DNA of 64,000 bases from Pseudomonas sp. SID14000. GTDB lineage: Bacteria; Pseudomonadota; Gammaproteobacteria; Pseudomonadales; Pseudomonadaceae. The notes beneath the pieces are model-generated. The model was given only the letters and a program-made list of their open reading frames with translations, was not told the origin of the DNA and ran no database searches. Positions 8,973 to 17,698 of the stretch are shown here, piece after piece. Each line of letters begins with the position of its first letter. The stretch's first letter is position 1. The DNA lies in assembly GCF_002165135.1 (NCBI RefSeq), contig NZ_NFZQ01000011.1, positions 186,001 through 250,000 of the forward strand, read 5' to 3'. The position numbers and the translations under genes were made by a program.

Positions 8973-9944
8973 TCATACCGTCTGTATCAATGCCGGACGC
9001 GCAGGCAGCGCGTCGATGTAGCTGGCGATCGAACTCAGCTTCAATCGATCATAGGAATAGCGTTCGTCCGGCTCGGTATCGGGCATCTTGGTACCGGCAC
9101 GCATGGCCGACTCGACGAAAATACCCAGGAGAGGATTGACCTCGAGGACATAGAACTGGCCGTCGGCAGTCGATTGAACCATGTCGACGATAGTCCCGTT
9201 GATACCCAGCACTTGGGCGGCCTTAAGGGCGACCTCAACTTCTTCACCCAGGTCCCGCGGAGTCATTTCACCGCCAGCGGAGATGTTGGTTTTAAAGCTG
9301 TGCTTCTTCTTGCGGCTGTAGCCGCCCATAACCTCGCCATTGAAAATCTCGACCCGGCAATCGTAATCACCAAACTCGATAAATTGTTCAACATAGTAAT
9401 CACCGAGAAAGTGTGATGTGGCCTGGATGAAGTCAACGAACTGCTCAGCCGTCCCGAAGCGTATGACACCGACAGCCCCATGACCGGAACGCGGCTTGTA
9501 AACCAGGCTGCCCCAGCGCGCAAAAAGTTGATGAATGACTGCGTGGTCAACCTGAGCACCGAGCAACGCGGAGTCCGGCACGTTCACGCCGTGCAGGCGC
9601 AACAGTTGGTTAGCCTTGAACTTGTCGCGACAATTGAAGAACGAAAAACACTCGTTAACCACTGCAACACCACTATCCTGCAACGCACGAAGGATATCGG
9701 CCTGATAAGGCGACTGCTCGTCGGCGTTCATATGAAACAGTGCATCAAACTCACTTAGGCAGCGCCCGCAGGCGGTATAGACTTTACCGGAAATAACATG
9801 ACATTTGCGCATGTCGAAATCGGAAAAAACTACAAACCCCTTTTCCTCAAGCAACTCGCAGAGCTGCTGCCTGGGAATAAATCCGTTGTCGTTTTCATAC
9901 ATCCACAGTACTACCGAACGACGACTTCTGGCTGAAGTGCTCAT
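8973..9944 (-). CDS. ATP-grasp ligase (RimK/GshB-like)
   Basis: The 323 residues have the ATP-grasp order: an N-terminal pre-ATP domain (a segment containing DALFHMNADEQSPYQADI), a lysine/glycine-rich loop (YKPRSGHGAVGV), and a C-terminal metal site ending in VLEVNPLLG. The family forms amide bonds through acyl phosphates; relatives make glutathione, lysine carrier conjugates or polyglutamate tails. Its presence beside a glutamate-cysteine ligase could suggest glutathione synthesis, but similarity to GshB is limited. A pathway-specific peptide ligase is the better reading. It is 49 bp upstream of the hydrolase gene. Confidence 0.8.
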   Translation of the reverse strand: MSTSARSRRSVVLWMYENDNGFIPRQQLCELLEEKGFVVFSDFDMRKCHVISGKVYTACGRCLSEFDALFHMNADEQSPYQADILRALQDSGVAVVNECFSFFNCRDKFKANQLLRLHGVNVPDSALLGAQVDHAVIHQLFARWGSLVYKPRSGHGAVGVIRFGTAEQFVDFIQATSHFLGDYYVEQFIEFGDYDCRVEIFNGEVMGGYSRKKKHSFKTNISAGGEMTPRDLGEEVEVALKAAQVLGINGTIVDMVQSTADGQFYVLEVNPLLGIFVESAMRAGTKMPDTEPDERYSYDRLKLSSIASYIDALPARPALIQTV

Positions 9945-10013
9945 CGCGAATCCCCGCGTGTTTAACTGCTACCGAAGGTGGGCATGGCGTGCCAAGGGCA
10001 CGCCATGTGTGAT

Positions 10014-10658
10014 TCAGAGAATGACTGAGAGCGGATCTTTGTAAGACTCGCGTTGGGTCAACCCGTACCACCAGCGACGCACGTTCTCATAGTTGAATAC
10101 GATGCTTTCGCTCTGCGCCTTCAGGATGTAATCGGTGTATTGGACAAACGCCAGGTCAGCCAGGGACAGCGAGTCGCCCACCAGGAACTGCCCCTCCTCG
10201 CCGATGGCATGATCCATAGCCGCGTAGACCACGTTGAGTTTCTCCTCCGCCTCCTTTACCAACGCAGGGTCGGTTTGCCCGCCAAACATGGGCAAGAACA
10301 GCTTTTGCCAGACCAAGGTGTAGGCTTGAGGCGTGAAGTAACAGGCATCCACGCTCAACCACTGATCCATACGCGCAACGTCTTGCAGGCTCTGCGGAAT
10401 CAATGGAGTGCCGGGCAGAATCGCCTCCAGATAACGGTTGATTGCCTGAGACTCGTAAAGGGTCAGGTCATCATGGATCAGCACCGGCACCTTGCCGAAC
10501 GGATTGAGGCCCAAGTGCTCATCCGACTTGTGCGCCCCCGTTCCCAGATCGATGCTGACAAACTCCACCGGCGTGTTCTTTTCCTTGAGGAGCATCAACA
10601 CACTACGGGTACAGGCGCTGTTTTCGTTGCCGATCAATTTCAAGTTGCGCACAGTCAT
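10014..10658 (-). CDS. glutathione S-transferase family protein (island copy)
   Basis: The 214 residues have a thioredoxin-like N-terminal domain with ENSACTRSV at the thiol site and the cis-Pro segment GKVPVL, then an all-helical C-terminal domain (LADLAFVQYTDYI). The start overlaps the stop of the NTF2-like gene as ATGA, so the two are translationally coupled. In fungal gliotoxin synthesis a GST adds glutathione to a P450-made electrophile. The P450, GST, gamma-glutamyl hydrolase and PLP enzyme here recall that logic, but the link is inference. Confidence 0.85.
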   Translation of the reverse strand: MTVRNLKLIGNENSACTRSVLMLLKEKNTPVEFVSIDLGTGAHKSDEHLGLNPFGKVPVLIHDDLTLYESQAINRYLEAILPGTPLIPQSLQDVARMDQWLSVDACYFTPQAYTLVWQKLFLPMFGGQTDPALVKEAEEKLNVVYAAMDHAIGEEGQFLVGDSLSLADLAFVQYTDYILKAQSESIVFNYENVRRWWYGLTQRESYKDPLSVIL

Positions 10659-11533
10659 TTACCCAACCCCATTTGTGACCCCATGTCCAGGGTATTGCCG
10701 AAGGTCCAGCCCTTGCGGATCACATCACCGTCAAAATAGGCAATATCCATGTTGTCCACATTAACTACCCGGTTGGACGCAGGAATACCTTTGAGAGGCC
10801 CTTTGTGTGTCGCGGTGAAAATCCCCTGATGAATCACGAAGTCACCAATCGACCACATATTGGTCATGTTGATGGAAGCATCGGGGAAAGCTTCAGCAAG
10901 CATCACGAAGTCGTCCCGAGAATGCTCTTTGCCCACTGCCAACCCAGGTACCATCTGGTCGTCCCATTCGATATCGTCGCTCATGCAGTCGAGCCACGGC
11001 TCAAGTTGCTTGCTCAACAGCAACTCGTTGTAATGGCGCATTCTGGCCAGGTTCTCGAAGCGCGGTTTCAGAGTCTTGCAGTCATAGATCTCACACGGCT
11101 CGGTCAGCGAGGGAACACCGCGCCCCTGATCATCGATCACACCGAGCTGAATCAGCAGGGTATAGGGGTCCTCATAGGTGTGTTCCTTGGTGACACGGAA
11201 ATCGCTGTCGAACCAGAACAGGCTGGCAGCAATTAGGCCGACCTCCTTATCGCTCGGCTCAACGCCCATGTAAGTCTGGGCATGTCGCCCCTTCCAGCCC
11301 CAAACGGCGATCAGCACGTTGTCCTTGAGAAACAGGATGCGGTCGGCCAACTGCACGTCGGCGAACGTGCCCTGCCACTGCTGATAGTGATCAAGGATCT
11401 GTGTTAAACCAATGCGGTCAGGATGCCCGGGAGACTTGCGAATGGCATCGGCTGCGTATAAAGATGCCAACGACGCGTAGTCTTGGGTACGGATCGCAGT
11501 CAGGTAGCGCTCACGAAATTGAGTCAGGCTCAT
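10655..11533 (-). CDS. tandem NTF2-like (SnoaL-type) protein
   Basis: The 292 residues contain two NTF2-like folds. The first half begins FRERYLTAIRTQDYASLASLYAADA written in family style, and the second contains WLDCMSDDIEWDDQM with GNTLDMG at the end. Such folds act as polyketide cyclases, isomerases, hydrolases or binding proteins. The ATG at 11533 lies 2 bp after the stop of the preceding small gene, and its own stop overlaps the GST start. A fused pair is less common than the single-domain form. The reaction cannot be predicted. Confidence 0.7.
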   Translation of the reverse strand: MSLTQFRERYLTAIRTQDYASLASLYAADAIRKSPGHPDRIGLTQILDHYQQWQGTFADVQLADRILFLKDNVLIAVWGWKGRHAQTYMGVEPSDKEVGLIAASLFWFDSDFRVTKEHTYEDPYTLLIQLGVIDDQGRGVPSLTEPCEIYDCKTLKPRFENLARMRHYNELLLSKQLEPWLDCMSDDIEWDDQMVPGLAVGKEHSRDDFVMLAEAFPDASINMTNMWSIGDFVIHQGIFTATHKGPLKGIPASNRVVNVDNMDIAYFDGDVIRKGWTFGNTLDMGSQMGLGK

Positions 11534-11535
11534 CG

Positions 11536-11907
11536 TTATTTCCAAGTGTTTGATTGAGTGGGTTCAAGTTTGCACTGCAGTAGCACTTCGGGCATTGGAC
11601 CATCACTGGGGGACTCGAAGTCCATGCCGAAAATCTCCTTATTCTCCTGCTTTATCCACTTATCAAAGGGATGCTGGGAACTCGCCAACTTTCCGAATGC
11701 TGCTTGCAAATCGGACGCAGCCAAGTAACAGATAAAGAGGTCCGTCTCGCCACAGGGTTGCAGGAACCAATTCTCCTCAACGGTATCGAGACGCTCCAAA
11801 AACTGACGAAACTCGGCATTGCGATCAGTACGCAGCAACTTGGCGAAGGAGAGAAAGCGCTCCTTTTTGTCACTGGGTAACGAGACAGCGAAAGCAATCG
11901 TCTGCAT
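11536..11907 (-). CDS. small protein, possibly DUF6176/ferredoxin-like fold
   Basis: The 123 residues begin MQTIAFAVSLPSDKKERF and contain a W-x-L stretch followed by DLFICYLAASDL, a layout seen in small ferredoxin-like (Dabb or DUF6176-like) proteins. This is a weak match by eye. The gene is 8 bp after the P450 gene and 2 bp before the NTF2-like gene, so it is part of the operon. It could be a small cyclase, isomerase or binding protein for the P450 product. Confidence 0.6.
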   Translation of the reverse strand: MQTIAFAVSLPSDKKERFLSFAKLLRTDRNAEFRQFLERLDTVEENWFLQPCGETDLFICYLAASDLQAAFGKLASSQHPFDKWIKQENKEIFGMDFESPSDGPMPEVLLQCKLEPTQSNTWK

Positions 11908-11915
11908 AAATCACC

Positions 11916-13319
11916 TTAATCGTATTTGATAAACTCCAGGCACACACCCGGCTCGGAAGTCATGAACAACCGCGCCTTCAATGTTGGTTCATTACCGTTC
12001 ACCGTGCGCAATGCATAACGTTGTGCAATACGCACCAAGATCGTCTTGCCCTCGGCCTCGGCCAAATGGACACCGATGCACTTTCGCGCGCCCGCACCAA
12101 AAGGTAGATAGGCGTACTTGTGCACTTGCTTGATACGTTCAGGCGCAAAGCGTTCCGGGTCAAACTTCAAAGGCTCCTGCCAATATTCCGGATTTCGGTG
12201 CAGCCCCCACTGGGCAACAATAAAATCCGCCCCCTTGGGGAACAGGTAGTTTTTATATTGATAGTCTGCAACCGCAACTCTGCTCATGCCCCAAGACGAC
12301 GGGTAGAGCCGGAGAGATTCCTTGAATACCCAGTCGGTATAATCAAGGCGCTTCAAGTCTTCTAGGGTACAGATTGCATCACCGAGCTCAGCCTCGACTT
12401 CCGCATGTAACTTTTTTTGTTCATCGGCATTTTTGGCCAACAGATAGAGTGCAAATGCCACGCCGTTGGCGGTTGTTTCATGCCCGGCCAGAAACAGGTT
12501 CATGACCTCGTGACGGAGTTGGATATCTGTCATCCCTTCTCCGGTATCCTCGTATACTGCGGACATGTACATCGACAACAGGTCGTTATGCTGGATCCCT
12601 TTGTTCTGACGACGATCCTGGATGATCCTGTAGATGATCGTATCGATCTTCTCCTTAGCATTCTCGTATGCTTTCTCATCAGCAGCACTGATGCTAGCTG
12701 GCGACCACAACTTCAGCAGTGAGTACTCCTGCAAGACCTCGAGTGCTGCCGTGACATCACTGGTGAAACGCTGGATATCCGTCGAAAACAGGCACTTGAT
12801 GACAATCCGCAGCGTAAGCTTCTTCATCTCCTGCGTGGCATCAAGCATGCCCTCTGATCGCGCATCCCACTCATCGAACATTTCGTCAATGCATTCGTGG
12901 AAGACAGGGCCAAACGCGTCGACACTACGCTTGCTGAAAGAGGGGTTGGCGATCTTGCGCTGACGTTTCCATTCGTCACCGATCAGCGTCGACAGTCCAT
13001 TGCCAATAGCTGGACTGATCTTTTCCATGGTCTCGGCACTTTTGGAAAAAAACCGTTCGTCACCAATTAACATACTCTCGATAAAAGGGGCATCGGCAAC
13101 GAGATAGCCGTTGATACCCCGCAAGTAAACAATGTTTCCGTACTTCTCCAACGCCTGCGTGGTCAGACCCAAAGGGTCCTTCAACATATAAGAGGGGTCA
13201 TTGAACTCGGGAGAAGTATCATCGCTGCCGGGCACCAGATCAAAGCTGGAACTTACTGAACGTTCCGCCTCCGTTGCGCCTGAAAAATCGCTTCCCCTAA
13301 AGTCTTTCAAATCACTCAT
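11916..13319 (-). CDS. cytochrome P450
   Basis: The 467-residue heme monooxygenase has all hallmark motifs: AGHETTANG in the I-helix, KESLR (ExxR) and a heme loop FGAGARKCIG with the Cys ligand. The C helix carries WKRQRKIANPSFS. Sequence style is that of the CYP4/CYP102-like group rather than small bacterial camphor-type P450s. No ferredoxin or reductase gene is in the operon, so electrons must come from elsewhere. The gene starts 11 bp after the oxygenase fusion gene. Its role is presumably oxidation of the pathway intermediate, perhaps to an electrophile for the GST. Confidence 0.93.
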   Translation of the reverse strand: MSDLKDFRGSDFSGATEAERSVSSSFDLVPGSDDTSPEFNDPSYMLKDPLGLTTQALEKYGNIVYLRGINGYLVADAPFIESMLIGDERFFSKSAETMEKISPAIGNGLSTLIGDEWKRQRKIANPSFSKRSVDAFGPVFHECIDEMFDEWDARSEGMLDATQEMKKLTLRIVIKCLFSTDIQRFTSDVTAALEVLQEYSLLKLWSPASISAADEKAYENAKEKIDTIIYRIIQDRRQNKGIQHNDLLSMYMSAVYEDTGEGMTDIQLRHEVMNLFLAGHETTANGVAFALYLLAKNADEQKKLHAEVEAELGDAICTLEDLKRLDYTDWVFKESLRLYPSSWGMSRVAVADYQYKNYLFPKGADFIVAQWGLHRNPEYWQEPLKFDPERFAPERIKQVHKYAYLPFGAGARKCIGVHLAEAEGKTILVRIAQRYALRTVNGNEPTLKARLFMTSEPGVCLEFIKYD

Positions 13320-13330
13320 AGCGACACACC

Positions 13331-14470
13331 CTAACAGTTATTACGGTTGACAGATAAGACGCTTGGCTCACCATTTACAGCAAAAAAATTTAGCGACCAG
13401 GACACTTCAAGGTTCAGGACGTGGTGCCACCAACCGGCCGGCAAATACAACATATCGCCAGGTTGCAACTCGCAAACAGTGGATACCGAGTGTCGATAAT
13501 CCGGGAACTTTTCTGCCTGATAATTTTCCGGATCCACGCGACTCGGCTCATACATCAAGTTCCCGCCGACAGGTGCCGGGTAGAGAAATCTTGTTTCACT
13601 GGGTGCATACAGGCGTACCTTTTTTCGCCCTTTCAATTGCACCAGAAAATTATCAACCATATCCCTGTGCAGCCTCAGCCCCGTGCCAGCCGGACCGATC
13701 CACCACCTTGGCGTGTTAAACACAGCGCGCTCGAACACGCTCGGAAAACAGTAGGTATCATCCAACGCAGGCGGCACGGTATTGGCAGCCATATACCCGT
13801 TGACAGACGCCTCCGGGGCATACAAAGACTTTACATAGTCGGAAAACGAGCTTTTCTGATACTTGGGCGGCTGAGCATTTTCCAGATCGTATTCTTGAAG
13901 AAGAAGACTGATATCCAGGCCTTCAAGTCGACTCACTATACTCTCGACAGACATCGAAAAAATCGGCCATAAAGCAGCGGCATACCTTACAATAACCGGC
14001 TCACCGCGCCTCAAATACGGTAAGATATCCTGTTCATCCGCCACCACCCGGCAACCCAGAAAATCTTTACCCTGGACACTTCTGGCTTCCAGTTGTTCAA
14101 TGCGCTGCGTGTCCACCAAGGCACTATTGAAGATAAAATTCAACAACTTCATCACATCGACAGCAATCGCGGCGTAATCGTGATCTGTGCTAATCAGCAA
14201 TTTCCCGGTATTGAATAGTGTCAACGGGTCATTGACCTTACGAGCCAAAACCTCAAGCGTCGTATCGCTAAGGGTGATGGTGGCGCGCGGTTTGTGCTCC
14301 GGCGCAGCAAAGGACCAGCTCAGCGTCTCAGAAACATCCATGCACCCCAGGTGAGCTCCGGATTCCAGCTGCCAGTGATAGCGCCCTTGTAGGCCACGAA
14401 GTGCCCAATTAGGCACATGCTCACTCAAGGTCTCGATCAGTCGAAGGTTGGAAACAGTATTTACCAACAT
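13331..14470 (-). CDS. SCP2-like domain fused to a JmjC/cupin_8 Fe(II)/2-oxoglutarate oxygenase
   Basis: The start is the ATG at 14470 with AAGGAG 8 bp upstream (379 residues); the longer open frame overlaps the radical SAM gene and is not coding. Residues about 55-115 (ATITLSDTTLEVLARK through FNTGKLLISTD) resemble an SCP2 sterol-carrier fold. The second half is a cupin_8/JmjC domain: GLRLHRDMVDNF supplies the HxD pair, PGDMLYLPAGWWHHV the distal His, and GRKKVRLY the 2-oxoglutarate-side lysine region. Members hydroxylate amino acids, peptides or tRNA bases. The SCP2 part may bind a hydrophobic substrate. The substrate is unknown. Confidence 0.78.
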   Translation of the reverse strand: MLVNTVSNLRLIETLSEHVPNWALRGLQGRYHWQLESGAHLGCMDVSETLSWSFAAPEHKPRATITLSDTTLEVLARKVNDPLTLFNTGKLLISTDHDYAAIAVDVMKLLNFIFNSALVDTQRIEQLEARSVQGKDFLGCRVVADEQDILPYLRRGEPVIVRYAAALWPIFSMSVESIVSRLEGLDISLLLQEYDLENAQPPKYQKSSFSDYVKSLYAPEASVNGYMAANTVPPALDDTYCFPSVFERAVFNTPRWWIGPAGTGLRLHRDMVDNFLVQLKGRKKVRLYAPSETRFLYPAPVGGNLMYEPSRVDPENYQAEKFPDYRHSVSTVCELQPGDMLYLPAGWWHHVLNLEVSWSLNFFAVNGEPSVLSVNRNNC

Positions 14471-14495
14471 CGCATGGGCTCCTTGCCAGGCAAGA

Positions 14496-16451
14496 TCAAA
14501 ACTCAAACAACAGATCCTTATATTCGTCTCTAAACACAAGACCGATTGCATACTCGATATAACGCATAAAAAATGCGGGGACACCATCGCCTTCAGGTGA
14601 CAATTTTTCAGCCAGTACCAACCACTCCCCAGCCTTGGAAAAATTCGCATAAAACAGCCGAGTAAACACATAATCACTGGAGGCAAGACGGACACCGGAA
14701 AAATGCTGCTCACCAAAAAAAGAAATAATCGGCTGCAAGCAACTTGAATTACGCGAAAACAACTCAAGCAACCACGCGTGATAAACTTCTTCCTGCACGA
14801 CTCTGTCTTCCGCCGCCACCTGATCCAACAAAGCTCTGACATCACCGGGCAACAGTCCCGTGTGATGACGACTATCGAACTGCCTTGCCAAGTCTGCCCA
14901 TAGTTCCGAGCAATCATCGAGATATTGCTCCAGATAGCGTGCAATGAAATGACTGAACGACTTGTTTTTCCGGTGCGCTCGGCTCATCAAGGTATTGGAC
15001 ACATAGTTAAAGAAGCAATAAATTTCTTCTCGCCCACCCAAGTGCTCTACGAGAAACTCCGGAAAGTGGAAAGTCGGCCATTTGGAGTCCGTGACGATGA
15101 CACCATCAGGACCAAAGGAATATGTAGTGTCTCGCGCAACAAAGTCCTGAGTTCTGCCAATACCAAATACACGGGTACTGGGAATTACATAACCTGCCTC
15201 GTAGTTATTGGTCAGCCCCTTTTCTTCCAGAAAATCCAGCGTACGTGCGAGGGTTTTCCTGTCTGCATGCGCGTTCCCCAGGAATAACGAAATAAGATTA
15301 GCGTATTCAATCGGCGCACTGGCGGTGAACTTCGCCTGTTCATCCAGTGTGCGAATTTGCTCCTCATGAATTTCCGCACGTATCGAAGATAGACTGCTGA
15401 GAAACGTAACAGCCTGCTCCCGCTTGTACGGGACCTTCGCCCGTTTCAGGTTATCTTCGTCCAACGAAAGAATATCGTTCATCGCCCCGGTATAACCGGC
15501 ACGCATCATAGTCTTCAATTCATCATGCCCCAGCGAAGGCAACGAGTAGCCTGACCATTTAATTGGACGTTTCTTATAGCGCTCATTGAGTCGGATGACC
15601 CGCTCGGCCAACTCCAACGCGAAACCAGCCCCTCCGATATTCAGCTCAGAGCAGATAAACCAAAAATCATAAAGATCGTTTTCTAACAAAAATTCCAGCT
15701 CGGCCTCGACCACGTCCAGATTGCGTCTGTCTATACGCTTGCCCTTGACATCGGGCTCGACACAGAAATAACACTGAAACGGGCATCCGCGGGACACCTC
15801 TACGGCAATGGTCGGTGGTGTTTTCGACTGTAATGCCGGACCATAAAAGGCCTTGATTTCATTAACGATGTCAAGCCGATACTCCGTCGCTTCAGCCGGC
15901 TTGTAGAAACCGACATCGTTATATATATACTCCGATCCGTTTTTATGAATCAGGCCTGGCACGGCGCCCAGATTGCGGCCAGAAAGTGTGTCGTTAAAGG
16001 CGTGAAAGAAACCATCCGGGCAGCCCTGCAAGCCAAGATCAATTTCCAGATAATTTGCCAGCTTTCGCGCATGCGTGGTGAAGCCAAACCCGCCCATGAT
16101 GATCGGTGCATCCGTCAGCTCCCTAATCAGGCGAATCAAGCGCCTGCTGTCTTCAACAGGATAATAGGTTCTAAAGTAGCTCCCAGGCTTACCGTCCACG
16201 ACATCATAGTTGGAAAGATCAAGAGAATCCCCTTGCCTGAGATGTATACCAATCATCTTTGGACGCTGGCTCTTTATCACGTTTTTCAGGTGCTCGTACC
16301 AGTGTTCCACGTACAGCAAATCAATACGTGTCACGCTGATATCGAACCGCCGAGCAATTTCACTGATCTGAACGAAGGCATACGGATATATTGGACGCCA
16401 CGGCAAGTTACAACAGTTCAGCAACAAAAAATCGGTTTCCTGCGCATTCAC
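14496..16451 (-). CDS. B12-binding-type radical SAM protein
   Basis: The 651 residues have an N-terminal Rossmann-like region (1 to about 165, with GIHLRQGD and IIMGGFGFTTHA) of the cobalamin-binding radical SAM class. The radical SAM core has a CX3CX2C cluster in SRGCPFQCYFC near residue 220. The C-terminal 250 residues are helical and show no further cysteine cluster. A DxHxxG base-off motif is not visible, as in many class B methylases that bind B12 without it. The family methylates unactivated carbons or rearranges skeletons. The gene lies 36 bp after the SPASM-like gene and 25 bp before the oxygenase gene. Confidence 0.85.
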   Translation of the reverse strand: MNAQETDFLLLNCCNLPWRPIYPYAFVQISEIARRFDISVTRIDLLYVEHWYEHLKNVIKSQRPKMIGIHLRQGDSLDLSNYDVVDGKPGSYFRTYYPVEDSRRLIRLIRELTDAPIIMGGFGFTTHARKLANYLEIDLGLQGCPDGFFHAFNDTLSGRNLGAVPGLIHKNGSEYIYNDVGFYKPAEATEYRLDIVNEIKAFYGPALQSKTPPTIAVEVSRGCPFQCYFCVEPDVKGKRIDRRNLDVVEAELEFLLENDLYDFWFICSELNIGGAGFALELAERVIRLNERYKKRPIKWSGYSLPSLGHDELKTMMRAGYTGAMNDILSLDEDNLKRAKVPYKREQAVTFLSSLSSIRAEIHEEQIRTLDEQAKFTASAPIEYANLISLFLGNAHADRKTLARTLDFLEEKGLTNNYEAGYVIPSTRVFGIGRTQDFVARDTTYSFGPDGVIVTDSKWPTFHFPEFLVEHLGGREEIYCFFNYVSNTLMSRAHRKNKSFSHFIARYLEQYLDDCSELWADLARQFDSRHHTGLLPGDVRALLDQVAAEDRVVQEEVYHAWLLELFSRNSSCLQPIISFFGEQHFSGVRLASSDYVFTRLFYANFSKAGEWLVLAEKLSPEGDGVPAFFMRYIEYAIGLVFRDEYKDLLFEF

Positions 16452-16487
16452 GGCGTATCATCCCTGTGCAACAATGCAGAACGCTAT

Positions 16488-17405
16488 TTAGCCAGCCAAA
16501 AACATTGGCAACTTGAAAACAGCTTTGCGCGAATTACAACCCCTACAGATCTCCATATTACCAAGCTGCTTCACCCTGCTCTTAACAACCTTCTTAAGGT
16601 TGTCATGATCAATATGACCTATATTGGAGAGATGACCGAAATCCTGGAAACAACCAAGTATCTCTCCCTTATAACTGATACTGACACTGCCATCACCGAC
16701 GGCGCAGAAATTTCGATTTTCCAGCGTACCCAGCAGCGCATTCAGCATAAACTTGACCTTGCCCATGCCTGTTTTGTATTCACTCTCAGACAGGTTCAAG
16801 CCCAGCTCACGTACGAGTTTCTGACGATATTCACTTTCGAGTTTAGCGTTGATATCCCCGCCTCTATTCCAGAGTGGGAACAGGTAGATGCGCTTGAAGC
16901 CCAGGCTGCGCAGGTGTGCGACAGTTTCTGGCAAGGTGCTGTAAATCACGGGACCACCTGTCAGATGGACAATTACCTTATCCGCCGCCGCCTCGGCCAA
17001 TGCCGCGATGTTGCGCCATATTTTCTCGTAGCTCAGACCAATGTGGACCTTGTCGAAAACCGATTTCTCTATTGAGCTGACAGACAGCCTGATAACATCA
17101 ACATTTTGTACACAGGCATCGATATTCCGTTGATTGAAGGTGACCGCCGTTGTCGTCACATCTGTCAGAACGCCTGAGCGGCGCATCATTCGTAAGAGCT
17201 CATGAAATTCTGGGTGAATGGTCGGCTCACCTCTACCTGCCAAGTCCAGCTCCCAGACATAGGAAGGGTCTATTTGCGAAACTATTTTGTCCATGGTTTC
17301 CAGCGAAATAAAGCCATAGTCTTTAATCACTGAGCGGGGGCACATACTGCATGCCGCCGGGCACGAAGGCGTCGCTTCGACATTAACAAGTACTTTCTTG
17401 AGCAC
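16488..17405 (-). CDS. radical SAM protein with SPASM-like C-terminal cysteines
   Basis: I chose the GTG start at 17405, which has GGAGG 9 bp upstream; the frame stays open to a TTG at 17468. The protein has 305 residues. The CX3CX2C cluster lies in CPAACSMCPRS near residue 16, followed by LDLAGRGEPTIHPEF. The C-terminus has NFC, ILGCFQDFG and ICRGC, consistent with an auxiliary SPASM/twitch Fe-S cluster. Such enzymes modify peptides or small molecules by H-atom abstraction. It is the first full-size gene of the operon, and a 41-codon ORF lies upstream. Confidence 0.85.
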   Translation of the reverse strand: MLKKVLVNVEATPSCPAACSMCPRSVIKDYGFISLETMDKIVSQIDPSYVWELDLAGRGEPTIHPEFHELLRMMRRSGVLTDVTTTAVTFNQRNIDACVQNVDVIRLSVSSIEKSVFDKVHIGLSYEKIWRNIAALAEAAADKVIVHLTGGPVIYSTLPETVAHLRSLGFKRIYLFPLWNRGGDINAKLESEYRQKLVRELGLNLSESEYKTGMGKVKFMLNALLGTLENRNFCAVGDGSVSISYKGEILGCFQDFGHLSNIGHIDHDNLKKVVKSRVKQLGNMEICRGCNSRKAVFKLPMFLAG

Positions 17406-17698
17406 GGACTGTTCCCTCCATTGATATTTATATTCCTTATGGAGCCCCCGGACTGCCGGCGCATCCAAACAACTCAGCCTATCCGCTCTTCGGCCACCCC
17501 ATTACCTTCCGTCATTTGAAATATGCGCGCCTGGTTCAACGCCTCAATTGGCGCCAAACGATAAAAGCGTCATAGCGATTCACGGATGTAACATTACATT
17601 CAGGAGGCTTTCGACTCTCCGGAAAGTATTCAACTCGGGTAACGCATGAGGTGCACAACGAGAGCCCCGGAGCTGAAGTACAACTCCATGCCCTACCG

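Noticed and set aside
4310..9944. Ordinary glutathione synthesis genes
   Set aside because: A ligase and an ATP-grasp gene could suggest gshA-gshB, but the ATP-grasp protein is RimK-like rather than a standard GshB, the genes are embedded in an accessory operon, and Pseudomonas has its own different gshA and gshB.
4310..9944. Ergothioneine pathway
   Set aside because: The ligase resembles EgtA, but there is no EgtB or EgtD-like gene; the SufS-like enzyme is not an EgtE in such a context.
17473..17514. 13-codon ORF just upstream of the SPASM-like gene as precursor peptide
   Set aside because: It has no ribosome binding site and an unremarkable sequence; the 41-codon ORF is the better candidate.
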